This document shows positions 18,074 through 27,918 of a stretch of DNA of 64,000 bases, piece by piece. Every line of letters starts with the position of its first letter. Within the stretch, counting starts at the first letter, position 1. The notes beneath the pieces are model-generated. The model saw only the letters and a list, made by a program, of their open reading frames with translations, did not search any database and had not been told where the DNA came from. The translations under genes and the position numbers were made by a program. Origin of the DNA: Sulfuricurvum sp. (lineage in GTDB: Bacteria > Campylobacterota > Campylobacteria > Campylobacterales > Sulfurimonadaceae); contig JAUYRN010000027.1 in the NCBI GenBank assembly GCA_030696775.1, forward strand, positions 292,627 through 356,626. Reading direction: 5' to 3'.

Positions 18074-20308
18074 CTACATCAGAGGTATATAGTCACTCAG
18101 CTTATAAATTTCTTCCGTGCTGTTGATGATAATGTACTCTGATTCTAAAACAACGATACCATCAGGATCAATCTGCTTGACATTAAGTATCCCTTCTTCA
18201 TATCCTCCTGCTTCGGATGAAATTACGATAAAGTCATCTCCTTCGAATCGGAAAATCCTTCCTTTTGGAAAAAGTTCTTTAAGCTGATTGGCAATTGAGA
18301 TCAAGAGCTCATTTCCTTTGTTCCACGACATCTCTTTATTAAAGTGAGAGAAGTTGCGAAGGCGGATAATAGATACAAAAAATTTATCCTGCATTTGATG
18401 TAAAACAAGATTCAAATAGGACTCATTGTATAAACCTGTAAGATTATCATTGAAAAAATATGAAAATCGCTGTTTTTCAAGATCACTTTTGGGCATTTGC
18501 GATGTTTGCACAATCACGGCATCACTCAGAACATGAAGTGCTGCACTCACCACATCCGGATGAAACTGTGACCCGCTTTTCGCGTTAAGCTCCTCCATCG
18601 CATCTTGAACACTTAATCTTGCCTTATATATACGACTGGTTGTCATCGCATCAAAGGCATCTGCTACAATAAGGATATGAGCTTCCATGGGTATTTCTTC
18701 ATTCTTGAATCCATACGGATATCCTTTACCATCGTAGTGCTCATGATGATATTTCATAATCTCGGCAAGTTCAGAATACATTTTTACTTTTGAAAGCATT
18801 TTATAGCCAGCCGTTACATGATTTTTAATCAGTTCATATTCCAATGCGTTTAATCGTCCCGGCTTGAGCAAAATGGTATCAGGAGTAGCAATTTTTCCAA
18901 TATCGTGTAAGATTGCCGCTTTTTCAATTTTATGAATCGTTACTTCATCAATGCTTAGGTATTCGGCAAGCATACGTGAGTATTTAGCCACACGCAGTGT
19001 ATGACCTGCCGTATACGCGTCACGCTGTTCGATCATATCTACAAATGCCAAGATGGTTTCTTCGTAATTTGTGATTTGCTCTTGCTGAAGTCTTTCTGTC
19101 ATTTTTCGTTGTTTATACGCACTCAAAGCCATCGTGATGTCATGCACCATTGCATCAAGGATATTAATCTCCTCTTGATCAAATCCACCCTCTCGATCAC
19201 TCCAAAAAGAGAGTACATCAAATCCATTTTTCTCATCATCTTCAATCATAGGAAAGGTTATGGACGCCGTCAGTTCATAATCTTCTTGACGGTTACGATT
19301 TCGGTTAGGCAATTGCAAGTGTAACTCATTTTCCAAACTTCGATATCGGTTTGAAATCGCTTCAAAAATAGTGCTGAAAATTCCATTCTCTTTAAGTTGC
19401 CCAATCGAATAATGTTCTCCGTCAAAAAGCTCATATAAATCTCCGGAAACATACCGCTTATGAAACATCTCTCCATCAAAATGACCAAATAAAATCAACT
19501 TGTAGTTAGGATGATGCTTAAGCGTTTCCATACTTGTTTCAATAATGGAACCTAGAGAATAGGTATTGATCAAAGCTTCATTAAGCTCTGTAATGGTCTC
19601 AAGAAGTTTTTTGAGATAGTGCTCCCGCCCATAAAGCTGCTGTACTTCGCGAGTACGCTCGGAAACCTTTATTTCCAGTGTTGCATTGAGTTGTTCAATA
19701 TTCTCTTTATTTTTAAAAATTTTACGGATGAAATAAAGAAAAGTTACCAATCCTATCAAATACATACCGATAATAATGACAAAAAAGAGTCTGAAATGCT
19801 TTTCGATAGTGTGAATATCTTCATGATAATTCATCAAAGGAAGGGTGATTTCAATACCTCCCCGCATTTCTCCTACCGTAAAATTGGTATGACATTCAAC
19901 ACATCGAGGTTTCGTGTACAAAACTCCCACAAAATCAAATTTAGAATTATCGTCTGAAAAACGTCGATAGATCATCTCTTTGGGATGTGCTTTGAGATAC
20001 ATCAATGCGTCTTTAGCAAATCCTGTTGCACGGTTGTGCTCATTTTTAGGTTTTAGGCTGTAAATATTAAAATGGTAATCGTTTTCTTTACCCCCTTCTT
20101 TAAACACCCCTCCAAATTTATGATGCCAAATTTCCATCTCTTTAATGGTGCTGTAGTGTGCCGTTGCTTCTTGTACCAACAGACGCTGTGTTTGCTGAAT
20201 TTGATCGTGCTTGGCATTATTCAATATCCATAGAATAGTTACTAAAGCGACCGCACTGACAAAAGTAGCAATGATCATAAAACTAAAACCCTCTTTGTGT
20301 CTAAACAT
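18074..20308 (-). CDS. Heme-c (Tll0287-like) sensor - GAF - HD-GYP - degenerate GGDEF protein
   Basis: About 744 residues. A membrane anchor is followed by a Tll0287-like (DUF3365) periplasmic domain with a heme-c site CVECH near residue 136-140, a second membrane span, a coiled coil, a GAF-like region, an HD-GYP domain (HDIGKIATPD, YDGKGYP) and a C-terminal GGDEF-like domain whose signature is altered to EGDDF. HD-GYP hydrolyses c-di-GMP; the altered GGDEF is probably inactive or GTP-binding. ATG 20308 is chosen because GGAG lies seven bases before it; an in-frame ATG at 20320 would add four residues. It overlaps the stop of the upstream GGDEF gene. It shares its whole output module with the bacteriophytochrome at 35374-37905. 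Confidence 0.93.
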   Translation of the reverse strand: MFRHKEGFSFMIIATFVSAVALVTILWILNNAKHDQIQQTQRLLVQEATAHYSTIKEMEIWHHKFGGVFKEGGKENDYHFNIYSLKPKNEHNRATGFAKDALMYLKAHPKEMIYRRFSDDNSKFDFVGVLYTKPRCVECHTNFTVGEMRGGIEITLPLMNYHEDIHTIEKHFRLFFVIIIGMYLIGLVTFLYFIRKIFKNKENIEQLNATLEIKVSERTREVQQLYGREHYLKKLLETITELNEALINTYSLGSIIETSMETLKHHPNYKLILFGHFDGEMFHKRYVSGDLYELFDGEHYSIGQLKENGIFSTIFEAISNRYRSLENELHLQLPNRNRNRQEDYELTASITFPMIEDDEKNGFDVLSFWSDREGGFDQEEINILDAMVHDITMALSAYKQRKMTERLQQEQITNYEETILAFVDMIEQRDAYTAGHTLRVAKYSRMLAEYLSIDEVTIHKIEKAAILHDIGKIATPDTILLKPGRLNALEYELIKNHVTAGYKMLSKVKMYSELAEIMKYHHEHYDGKGYPYGFKNEEIPMEAHILIVADAFDAMTTSRIYKARLSVQDAMEELNAKSGSQFHPDVVSAALHVLSDAVIVQTSQMPKSDLEKQRFSYFFNDNLTGLYNESYLNLVLHQMQDKFFVSIIRLRNFSHFNKEMSWNKGNELLISIANQLKELFPKGRIFRFEGDDFIVISSEAGGYEEGILNVKQIDPDGIVVLESEYIIINSTEEIYKLSDYIPLM

Positions 20309-22286
20309 AATTTTCTCCATTAAAATTCTCTAGATCAGATACAATTCGAGCGATTCCAAAGAGTCCGATAATTTCACCCTCTTTATTTTTAATCGGGTAT
20401 TTACGATTATCGACCCAACCATTGCGACCGTTGTTTTCTAAAATAGGTTGAATTTCACGCGAAACGTTAATTCCCCCACTAAAAACTTCTTTTTCAAGCT
20501 TGAAATATTTATCGGCATACTCACGTGAAAAAACTTCATAATCGGTTAGTCCCACCAATTTTTCTTTGATAGGGACATTGGTTAGACGGACAAGACTATG
20601 ACTCCCTGCGGTAAATACATGATACCGATCTTTAAAATAAATAAAATCATCTGTATTCTCCATCATCGCCTCGAAATTTTGAACAATCATAGTATCCTCA
20701 ACTGATTTTGCCAAAAGAATCGGATCTTGCATCTCAATCTTCCACATGTCATCCTTCAGCGGTGTACACCCTGCTTTGATGATTTTTATATTTCTATTTG
20801 CATGAAGCATTCGCAAAGTTGTCATAAATGGCTTACGTAATGCTAATCGTTCAAAAAAATCGTGATCATCAGGATGCAAAATATCTCGTAACGATACGAT
20901 CCCCTGCGTTAACATATCATTGGAATATCCCAATAAATCGATAATGTCAAAATCAGCAAACATAATCGTTTCTCCGCGAATGCCTCGTACTTTTATCAGT
21001 GTCTTAGACGGTGACAATATTGACGAAAGCTCCAAAGAAGAAGTTTGCGCTGCGACAATACGATTTCTGCCTAAGTGTTTTGCCTCATACAGAGCGTTAT
21101 CCGATAATTTAAGAACCTCATGCAGGTCCATCGCTTCTAGCCATTTTGGGTGATATAATCCACCGCTAATGGTTATCTTCAACTCAATTTCACCCAACAC
21201 AAACGAGTGTTCTTCGATACTGTGTCGTAAAGCTTCCGCTTTTTCTATCGCTTGAGCTTGAGAAATTCGATTGAGAATAATAACAAATTCTTCTCCTCCT
21301 GCGCGGTAGGCACTGTCTTCAGATCGGATGGCTCCACGAATAAGAGCAGCCAGGTCTTTTAGAACAAAATCCCCCATATCATGTCCGTAGTTGTCATTGA
21401 CTTTTTTAAACCAATCAATGTCTAACATCAAGACTGCAAAAGGAATACGATTTTCACGATAATGAGAAATAAGAGTTTCAAGCTCATGTTCCAAATTTAG
21501 TCGATTATTTAAACCCGTAAGTGGGTCATGCGACGCACTGTATTGGAGTTTTTCATTTGCCTGTTCAAGACTGTACGTTCTGATTTGAATCTCTTGCTCC
21601 AGATAATTTTTATTCCACATCTCTTTTTGGAAAAGTGTTCGAAGTGTATTTGCCATGGGTTGAAAAATAAAGATCACTTCCATCAACAAGGTTAAAAGAG
21701 TGATAATCCATGCAATTAATTCAAGATTTTGAATGACTGCAATCTTTTCTTCACCTTCTTTTTGGTACTGCAAAACAATCTCATTTAAATCCACTAAAAG
21801 TGTGTCCGACATCATGGAGAGATCATAAAGAATTTCATTGTATTGATCCGTGTTTTTAGAAATCAGCAGTTTGTTCGCCAATCTAAGATAATCATCGACA
21901 TGACGTTTTGTATCGACTTTTCCAAAATAAAGGTTGTTAATAGTTGTGGAAGGGGTAAAAGTCACCATCTCAGTGATCTGACCGGTAGAGAGACGATTGT
22001 TTGCATCTTGCATTTCATCAATAGCTTTAAGCAAAGAAATTTTTGTCTCTTTTGCGTCACTTATATTTCCATAGGAAACGTGTGATGAATAATGCTGAGC
22101 CAATGAAGCAACTCGTTGAGAGAGCATACGCTGTTTACCTGAAATATTAACAATAAGTGCAGTTGACTCAGCTGTTTTTAGAGCGAAATGAAGGATAAAA
22201 AAAGCTCCGCTTGATAAAAAAGCGATTAATAATAAAGCTAAAACATACCGTTTCGTAAAATCAATTTTAAACGTTTCAGCAGGCAT
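20301..22286 (-). CDS. PilJ-type sensor - GGDEF - PAS - PAS diguanylate cyclase
   Basis: A 661-residue membrane protein. The first span is near residues 14-34 and is followed by a PilJ/type IV pili sensor-like helical domain (NISGKQRMLSQRVASLA), then a second span near 190-212. The GGDEF domain (about 255-415) has an active-type GGEEF and LDIDWFKKVND. Two PAS-like domains follow at about 430-525 and 540-655. Placing PAS domains after the cyclase is the reverse of the usual order. Its 3' end overlaps the heme-c HD-GYP gene, so a c-di-GMP synthase and a hydrolase are co-translated. Confidence 0.92.
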   Translation of the reverse strand: MPAETFKIDFTKRYVLALLLIAFLSSGAFFILHFALKTAESTALIVNISGKQRMLSQRVASLAQHYSSHVSYGNISDAKETKISLLKAIDEMQDANNRLSTGQITEMVTFTPSTTINNLYFGKVDTKRHVDDYLRLANKLLISKNTDQYNEILYDLSMMSDTLLVDLNEIVLQYQKEGEEKIAVIQNLELIAWIITLLTLLMEVIFIFQPMANTLRTLFQKEMWNKNYLEQEIQIRTYSLEQANEKLQYSASHDPLTGLNNRLNLEHELETLISHYRENRIPFAVLMLDIDWFKKVNDNYGHDMGDFVLKDLAALIRGAIRSEDSAYRAGGEEFVIILNRISQAQAIEKAEALRHSIEEHSFVLGEIELKITISGGLYHPKWLEAMDLHEVLKLSDNALYEAKHLGRNRIVAAQTSSLELSSILSPSKTLIKVRGIRGETIMFADFDIIDLLGYSNDMLTQGIVSLRDILHPDDHDFFERLALRKPFMTTLRMLHANRNIKIIKAGCTPLKDDMWKIEMQDPILLAKSVEDTMIVQNFEAMMENTDDFIYFKDRYHVFTAGSHSLVRLTNVPIKEKLVGLTDYEVFSREYADKYFKLEKEVFSGGINVSREIQPILENNGRNGWVDNRKYPIKNKEGEIIGLFGIARIVSDLENFNGENYV

Positions 22287-22358
22287 CTACACCTCTAATG
22301 GTTATATTAAACTATCTTATTCCATTTCACCTTTGTTATTTCTTGTGTAGCATCAAAA

Positions 22359-23891
22359 TTACCGATACCAAAGTCGCATCATCGCAGCACCTAACAATGC
22401 ATAAGCTACCTCGTTCACGCCACCCATCCATGCACCCATCGCTCCCAGTGACAACATCAATGCTATCACTATCGGTCGAAGCGCATCTTGAGTATTTTTT
22501 CCGATACTTTCTAATTGCATGGGTGAAATTTCAACCACCAGTTCTCCACGACTCGCTCGTCTAAGCGTTTCACGAAGAGCATGTAAATCATCAGGAAGAT
22601 GTTTAATCTCATCGATGATACTCTCTACTATCGAATCTTTCATCCCTAAAGCTCGCGGAATATTACGCTGTAAGATAGGGAGAATGTCTTTGATCCCGTT
22701 AAAATTTTCGATGTACGTCGTCCCTAATCCTTCAATGATTGCACTGACACGTAAAATATAAATGGCTTCTTGCGGAAGCTTGAACGGAAGATTTCTAGTT
22801 TGTTCTAATACCTGAAATGCAAGTTCTTGCATACTGCTGCTGTCCAACGAGTCATTGGCAAATATCTCAAACATTCGCTCCGTAAATTCGGCAAGTTCGG
22901 CTACGGGTGCATCATACGCAACGGTTCCTAAACGCTTGGATGCACTCACATACGCTTCATAATCCTGCTCATTCGCAGCACGTAAAAGCTCGATAATCGC
23001 AATACGTGTCGGATTTGAAACTCGTTTTACCATTCCAAAATCTAGCAATATTAGCTGCCCTTGAGGGGATACGAGAAGATTTCCAGGATGCGGATCGGCA
23101 TGAAAATACCCCTGAACGAGCATCTGATCGGTATAAAAGCGTACCAGTTTGTCAATAAGCGGGATGATATCGATACCGCTTTTATGAATGCTCTCACGGT
23201 CATCAAAGCGCCACCCTTCTTCATAACTCATCACCAACGCATCATCGCAACTGTATTTCGGATAAGCTCGAGGGAAAATAACTCCTGAAGAAGCATACAA
23301 GTGTGAAAATTTTTCCAAATTTGACCGTTCTTGATTCATACTGCACTCTTGCACGATCATCACCGAAAACTCAACGATAACCGATTCAACCGAGTGACGG
23401 GTCGTGTGGGAAAAAAGCGGTCTAAAAATACGATTGAAGAAAGAGACAATACGTATATCCGCACGGACACGTTTTTCTATCCCCTCTCGTCGGAGTTTTA
23501 CAGCAACTTTGGTCTCTTCATCCAGCCAAGCCTCATGCACTTGACCAATAGAAGCAGAGGCAATGGGCGTAGGATTAAAACGGATAAATGGAAGGGTAGG
23601 AAAAGCACGGTGCATTACTCTCTCGTACTCTTTTTGAGACATAGGCGGAAGATCATCATGAAGTGTTTTTAGGGCACTGAGATACTCGGCATCGAAAAAG
23701 TCGTTACGTGTGGCAAGAACTTGCGCCAGTTTGATAAAACTCGCACCCAGTTGGGTTATCGTGCTCGCAAGCTTTTGTGGCGATAACGGTCTTACTCCAA
23801 AAAATCGGCTCTTTTTCTTGATCAGGAGATAAAAAGAGAGGAGCAGTCGAAAGACACTCCAAAGCCGGTAGGGAGAATAAAGAGAATTCAT
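22359..23891 (-). CDS. UbiB/AarF (ABC1) family atypical kinase
   Basis: A 510-residue protein with the family marks: LGASFIKLAQVLATR near residues 48-62 (the KxGQ motif, here KLAQ), ASIGQVHEAWL, VAVKLRREG, DPHPGNLLV and LLDFGMV. Two hydrophobic segments close the protein. In proteobacteria UbiB supports ubiquinone synthesis, but Campylobacterota make menaquinone, so the role here is probably lipid or quinone handling in a wider sense. Its ATG overlaps the stop of the phasin-like gene (ATGA). Confidence 0.92.
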   Translation of the reverse strand: MNSLYSPYRLWSVFRLLLSFYLLIKKKSRFFGVRPLSPQKLASTITQLGASFIKLAQVLATRNDFFDAEYLSALKTLHDDLPPMSQKEYERVMHRAFPTLPFIRFNPTPIASASIGQVHEAWLDEETKVAVKLRREGIEKRVRADIRIVSFFNRIFRPLFSHTTRHSVESVIVEFSVMIVQECSMNQERSNLEKFSHLYASSGVIFPRAYPKYSCDDALVMSYEEGWRFDDRESIHKSGIDIIPLIDKLVRFYTDQMLVQGYFHADPHPGNLLVSPQGQLILLDFGMVKRVSNPTRIAIIELLRAANEQDYEAYVSASKRLGTVAYDAPVAELAEFTERMFEIFANDSLDSSSMQELAFQVLEQTRNLPFKLPQEAIYILRVSAIIEGLGTTYIENFNGIKDILPILQRNIPRALGMKDSIVESIIDEIKHLPDDLHALRETLRRASRGELVVEISPMQLESIGKNTQDALRPIVIALMLSLGAMGAWMGGVNEVAYALLGAAMMRLWYR

Positions 23892-24142
23892 TTTTTGAGT
23901 GCTTCGATGTCCTTTTTGGTCGCAAGTCCCAGTTCTTCGATCACCTCTCTAATCGCAGTTTTCATTTCTTCTTTGAGACGGGTTTCTTCATTTTCACCTT
24001 TCGTCTTGAGGCTCTCCAAAAAGCTCTTGGTATCCGTGGTGTTAATTTTTCCTTTTTCTTCGAGTTTTTTTAACTCTTCTTCTACTTTTTCTTTAATCAA
24101 TAAGGCTCCACCCATTCCGGTGTAAAATAATTCTTTTAACAT
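23888..24142 (-). CDS. Phasin-superfamily-like small helical protein
   Basis: An 84-residue protein that is nearly all helix and very rich in Lys and Glu, starting with a short hydrophobic stretch (LFYTGMGGALLI) and ending ELGLATKKDIEALKK. This pattern is shared with phasin-family proteins that coat polyhydroxyalkanoate granules or associate with membranes. It is coupled to the UbiB-like kinase. An AAAGGGAG site precedes the ATG and a minus-strand TATAAT lies at 24172-24177. Confidence 0.7.
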   Translation of the reverse strand: MLKELFYTGMGGALLIKEKVEEELKKLEEKGKINTTDTKSFLESLKTKGENEETRLKEEMKTAIREVIEELGLATKKDIEALKK

Positions 24143-24171
24143 GATATCTCCCTTTAGTTTCGTAATAATGA

Positions 24172-24177
24172 ATTATA
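24172..24177 (-). promoter_or_regulatory. Candidate -10 box of the phasin-like/UbiB operon
   Basis: Reading the minus strand, TATAAT lies about 30 bases before ATG 24142. In the same 147-base divergent spacer, TATAAA at 24274-24279 lies in front of pdxH on the plus strand. Confidence 0.4.
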
Positions 24178-24289
24178 ATATTAAAGAGGACAATAGCGGT
24201 AGTATGTTTTTGTCGATTCATCAAATGCCAATAAATGGCTACCAATCAAACGTTAAGTCATTCATAATTACACTATAAAAAGGATTGCC

Positions 24290-24928
24290 ATGCTTGACCT
24301 TACTCAAATGCGCCGTGACTATAAACAATCTACCTTGGATGAGAATGAAGTTTTTTCACAGCCGTTAGAACAGTTTGAAAAATGGTTTACTGAAGCACTT
24401 AACTCTAAGATTATCGAGCCCAATGCAATGCTGTTAGCCACTGTAAACAAGGAATCTATCCCTTCCATTCGCGCGGTATTGCTCAAGATTTTCGATGAAC
24501 GCGGATTTGTTTTTTTTACCAATTACAACAGTGATAAAGCACAGGATATTGCTGTAAATCCTAACGTTGCACTCGAATTTTTATGGCTTGATCTGGAACG
24601 GCAGATTCGTATTACGGGTCGTGCAGAAAAAATATCTACAGCAGAGTCTCTCAAATATTTTCTCAGCCGTTCTCGGGACAGTCGCATCGGTGCATGGGTA
24701 AGCGACCAAAGCCAAGTGATCAATTCTCGTCAAGCTCTCGCCATGCAAATAGCTAAAATGAAAGCCAAGTTTGCCAAAGGTGAAGTACCGCTTCCCGATT
24801 TTTGGGGAGGATTTCGTGTAATTCCTGAAAAAATAGAATTTTGGCAAGGGAGAGAGAACCGTCTGCATGATCGTCTTCTCTACACCAAAAAAGGCTCTGA
24901 CTGGGTTATTTCGCGGTTAGCTCCATGA
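24290..24928 (+). CDS. pdxH: Pyridoxamine/pyridoxine 5'-phosphate oxidase
   Basis: A 212-residue protein, the normal size. It begins LTQMRRDYKQSTLDE, the family start, and contains IRAVLLKIFDERGFVFFTNYNSDKA, the FMN-binding core, and the C-terminal EFWQGRENRLHDRLLY signature. It oxidises pyridoxamine or pyridoxine phosphate to pyridoxal phosphate with O2. An AAGGA ribosome site precedes the ATG. It is the first gene of a coupled four-gene run. Confidence 0.96.
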   Translation: MLDLTQMRRDYKQSTLDENEVFSQPLEQFEKWFTEALNSKIIEPNAMLLATVNKESIPSIRAVLLKIFDERGFVFFTNYNSDKAQDIAVNPNVALEFLWLDLERQIRITGRAEKISTAESLKYFLSRSRDSRIGAWVSDQSQVINSRQALAMQIAKMKAKFAKGEVPLPDFWGGFRVIPEKIEFWQGRENRLHDRLLYTKKGSDWVISRLAP

Positions 24929-25398
24929 AAACATTTACACTCAATTATTCCTGCATTCTAAACGCTTCGTGCGAAGAGGTATGCTCCTTTCACATGGATA
25001 CACACAACCTTGCGCTCATCACTCCGCCATGGATCGACGTGACGATTGTGTCGATGGATTCCCCCATGTGTGAGAACTCTCATGTTGTCTTGCGAATTAA
25101 ACGTTTTGGAATTCCCACTGTTTGGAAAATGAAAATTGCCCATTTAAACTGTCCGAATACGGTTATCGATGAGATGGTCAAGGGTCCTTTTCCCTACTTT
25201 CGTCATGAGCGGACATTTCGCTCGCTCTCTGAAGTGCAAACGCAGATGCAAGAGCATATTACCCTTTCCTTGCCCTTTGGTTTTTTGGGGGCATTGCTCT
25301 TTCCTCTTGTTAAAAAAGATATGGATAAAATGTTTGCTTATCGTCATCAAGCTACACAAAATTATTTTTTAGGAATTCAACATGTTTTATCTTTATGA
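24925..25398 (+). CDS. SRPBCC-fold (START/cyclase-like) protein
   Basis: A 157-residue protein that begins with the strand pattern of an SRPBCC ligand-binding fold (TFTLNYSCILNASCEEVCSF) and contains MVKGPFPYFRHERTF, a segment common in the family, and a final helix. The ligand is unknown. It overlaps pdxH by four bases and the next small gene by 17. The SDR protein two genes downstream belongs to a type often found next to SRPBCC proteins. Confidence 0.8.
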   Translation: MKTFTLNYSCILNASCEEVCSFHMDTHNLALITPPWIDVTIVSMDSPMCENSHVVLRIKRFGIPTVWKMKIAHLNCPNTVIDEMVKGPFPYFRHERTFRSLSEVQTQMQEHITLSLPFGFLGALLFPLVKKDMDKMFAYRHQATQNYFLGIQHVLSL

Positions 25399-25729
25399 TG
25401 AAAAATATTCTCTAAAACCGTTGCGATTTGATGCCAATGATGCCATTGAAATTGCACGATTTTGCGATGCTATTCTAGTTAGCAATCGTATTGAAGAGGT
25501 GATTTTGATCGCTGGTTACAAAAAATCAGCATTTTTTATCAGTTCAAAAAATCAATACTCGGTATTTCGATATTGTTTCTTACAAGCAAAATATCGTACG
25601 CTTAACGAATTTCGTACCATTGTCTACACCGCGCAAAAATCATGGTTGTACTATCTCTTAAAGACGGCTTCTTTGGTCTCTTTTGGATATTATAAACTTT
25701 TAACACTATCAAAAAAAGAGAAAAAATGA
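25382..25729 (+). CDS. Unknown 115-residue protein
   Basis: The gene starts inside the SRPBCC gene, with AGGA six bases upstream of its ATG, and ends in an ATGA overlap with the SDR gene. The protein has a soluble alpha/beta-looking N-terminal part (IARFCDAILVSNRIEEVILIAGY) and one likely membrane-associated segment near residues 88-108 (LYYLLKTASLVSFGYYKLL). No family was recognised. The tight coupling on both sides supports it being real. Confidence 0.75.
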   Translation: MFYLYDEKYSLKPLRFDANDAIEIARFCDAILVSNRIEEVILIAGYKKSAFFISSKNQYSVFRYCFLQAKYRTLNEFRTIVYTAQKSWLYYLLKTASLVSFGYYKLLTLSKKEKK

Positions 25730-27132
25730 AAGTCTTACTCACCGGAGCCAACGGGTACATCGGACGACGGCTTAAACATCGATTATTGCAAGAAGAGACG
25801 ATTCATCTTCGTCTTTTCGTTACACACAAGCAAACGCTGACTCTCCAAGAACGAGTTGAAATTTTTCAGGGAAATACCTTTGATACTCAAAGTCTCGATC
25901 GTGCGTTAGAGGGGATTGACACAGCGTATTATCTGATTCACTCAATGGCATCACACAACTACCGTGAACTCGATCGTAAAAGTGCCCAAAATTTTCTCGA
26001 TGCATGCATCCAAGCGGGAGTGAAACGGATTATTTATTTGGGTGGTTTAGGTGAGAAAAAAAGTGCGAGCGAGCATCTGCTTAGTCGTATCGAAACGGGA
26101 GAGATACTAAGTTCTCGCCCGGATGCGATTCAAACATTATGGTTTCGGGCAGGCGTTATCATCGGATCCGGTTCTGCTAGCTTTGAGATCATCCGTCATT
26201 TGGTTGAAAAGCTCCCATTTATGATTACCCCTAAGTGGGTCAATACCCTCTGTCAGCCCATAGCGCAAAGCGATGTTATCGAGTATCTAACCCTTGCCGC
26301 TTTCTTGAGCGCACACGAAAATGTTATGATCGATATCGGGAGTGAAACCATGAGCTACAAGCATCTCCTTTTGGGCTATGCTGATGCCGTAGGATTGGAA
26401 CGTACTCTCATACCCGTCCCATTTTTCACCCCAAAACTCTCATCGTATTGGCTCACGATTATGACTCCAGTCCCCTACTCGATAGCCTCTGCCCTCATCG
26501 AGGGACTCAAAAGTGAGGTGCTTTTGACCAATGAGAATGCGGTGAAACTTTTCCCTACAATCCATCCTCTATCGTATCGTGAAGCTGTCAACGCGACGGT
26601 TGAAGAGATAAAAACCGCTCAAGTTCTCAGTCGTTGGTCGGATGCCTCAGGAGAAGCATGGGAAACCGATCATGCTAATTTAGCGGATGCCGTGTTCATT
26701 GATCGTCAAATCATACCGCTTGGTGACATATCGGCTAAAAAAGTTTTTGATACGTTTTGTTCCGTCGGGGGAAAAACTGGATGGTTTGGATTTGACTGGC
26801 TGTGGGTGATGAGAGGATTTATCGATAAACTTTTCGGAGGCTTCGGTATCTCACGCGGGAGACGTGATCCCACGTCCGTTCGAATAGGAGACAGCATCGA
26901 TTTTTGGAAAGTCGTTGATCTTCAAGAAAATCAACGCCTCCTACTGTTTGCTCAGATGAAACTGCCGGGTAAAGCGTGGCTCGAGTTTTTAATCAAAGAT
27001 GGAAAACTCTATCAAAGTGCCTATTTTTATCCCCAAGGTCTCGCTGGACGGGTTTACTGGTATATGCTGATTCCGTTCCACTTTTTTGTTTTTAGGGGAA
27101 TGGCTAATAATTTGATCAAAAAATCAAAATAA
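25726..27132 (+). CDS. NAD(P)-binding SDR protein with DUF2867 C-terminal domain
   Basis: A 468-residue protein. Residues 1-280 are an extended SDR/epimerase-type Rossmann domain (LLTGANGYIGRRL at the N-terminus, GGLGEKKSASEHL further on). The C-terminal part (about 300-465), with WFGFDWLWVMRGFIDKLFGG and a closing hydrophobic segment, matches DUF2867. The reaction is unknown; relatives resemble nucleoside-diphosphate-sugar epimerases and YbjT. It is the last gene of the pdxH run. Confidence 0.88.
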   Translation: MKVLLTGANGYIGRRLKHRLLQEETIHLRLFVTHKQTLTLQERVEIFQGNTFDTQSLDRALEGIDTAYYLIHSMASHNYRELDRKSAQNFLDACIQAGVKRIIYLGGLGEKKSASEHLLSRIETGEILSSRPDAIQTLWFRAGVIIGSGSASFEIIRHLVEKLPFMITPKWVNTLCQPIAQSDVIEYLTLAAFLSAHENVMIDIGSETMSYKHLLLGYADAVGLERTLIPVPFFTPKLSSYWLTIMTPVPYSIASALIEGLKSEVLLTNENAVKLFPTIHPLSYREAVNATVEEIKTAQVLSRWSDASGEAWETDHANLADAVFIDRQIIPLGDISAKKVFDTFCSVGGKTGWFGFDWLWVMRGFIDKLFGGFGISRGRRDPTSVRIGDSIDFWKVVDLQENQRLLLFAQMKLPGKAWLEFLIKDGKLYQSAYFYPQGLAGRVYWYMLIPFHFFVFRGMANNLIKKSK

Positions 27133-27159
27133 ACAAATGGCTTTTTAGAGCTATTGTTT
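27131..27159. terminator. Hairpin between convergent SDR and diiron-protein genes
   Basis: Arms AAACAAATGGCT (27131-27142) and AGCTATTGTTT (27149-27159) pair with one G-T pair and one bulged A around a short T-rich loop. It covers both stop codons. On the minus strand it is followed by a T-rich stretch (ATTTTGATTTTTTG), so it best serves the diiron gene. Confidence 0.45.
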
Positions 27160-27918
27160 GCACCCATAAAGTGCTTCACACTGCTCTAAACCTCCCTCAA
27201 CTTCTTCAAACCATGATAAAAATTGCGCCGCAAACTCTTTACGAAATAACGAACCGTGCTGAGGAGCTATCATCTCTACCTCATGGACACGAACGCATTT
27301 AACCCATGCTCGGCAAAAACGATTTCCTGCCATATAACGCCCATGAAAACTTTCTAAATAGGGACGATGTTCTTCGAAATTGTCAACTTCTTTATTGAGG
27401 TTTTGAGGAGAAAGAACCGCTGCACCAATATCACCGGAAAAGAGAATTTTCGACCGACTGTCATACAATGAAAAATTTCCTGGACTATGAAGGAAATGAG
27501 CCGGAATAAATTGCAAATAATCGCTTCCGAACTTAATCCGTCCACCCTGATCTTCGAGGGCAACGATACGTCCCATATCCATCAAACCATAATGTCCCAT
27601 AAAACGAGTCCACAGCTTTGATACAATTAATTGTGCCGTTGTTGAAACACTCCACTCCGAAATAGCTCCTGCAACGTCAGGATCTTGATGCGAAAAAAAG
27701 ATGTATTTTAGTTTTGATGGATCAATGTGTCGGGAAACTGCATCGTACAATTCACCAAAAATTGCTCCGCTGCCCGGATCGATCAAGACACCACTGCCAT
27801 GCTGTATGATTAAAAATTGATTGACTGAAAGAGAGTAATCGTGATGCTCTTCATCTTCGAGACTGAACATCACGCATTTGTGTACGCCATCATCGTACAA
27901 TAAGGTTTCATTTTTCAT
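27151..27918 (-). CDS. MBL-fold ODP-like (flavodiiron-related) protein without flavodoxin domain
   Basis: A 255-residue metallo-beta-lactamase-fold protein related to the diiron domain of flavodiiron proteins. The first metal motif is FSHQDPDVAG; canonical flavodiiron enzymes have H-x-E-x-D-H, so here Glu is Gln and the last His is Val. Later ligands are visible: HSPGN, LFSGDIG and APQHG. There is no flavodoxin or rubredoxin domain, so it resembles stand-alone oxygen-binding ODP sensors rather than an O2 or NO reductase. Its ATG lies 11 bases inside the 3' end of the PilZ response regulator gene, so the two are co-translated and probably work together. Confidence 0.85.
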   Translation of the reverse strand: MKNETLLYDDGVHKCVMFSLEDEEHHDYSLSVNQFLIIQHGSGVLIDPGSGAIFGELYDAVSRHIDPSKLKYIFFSHQDPDVAGAISEWSVSTTAQLIVSKLWTRFMGHYGLMDMGRIVALEDQGGRIKFGSDYLQFIPAHFLHSPGNFSLYDSRSKILFSGDIGAAVLSPQNLNKEVDNFEEHRPYLESFHGRYMAGNRFCRAWVKCVRVHEVEMIAPQHGSLFRKEFAAQFLSWFEEVEGGLEQCEALYGCKQ

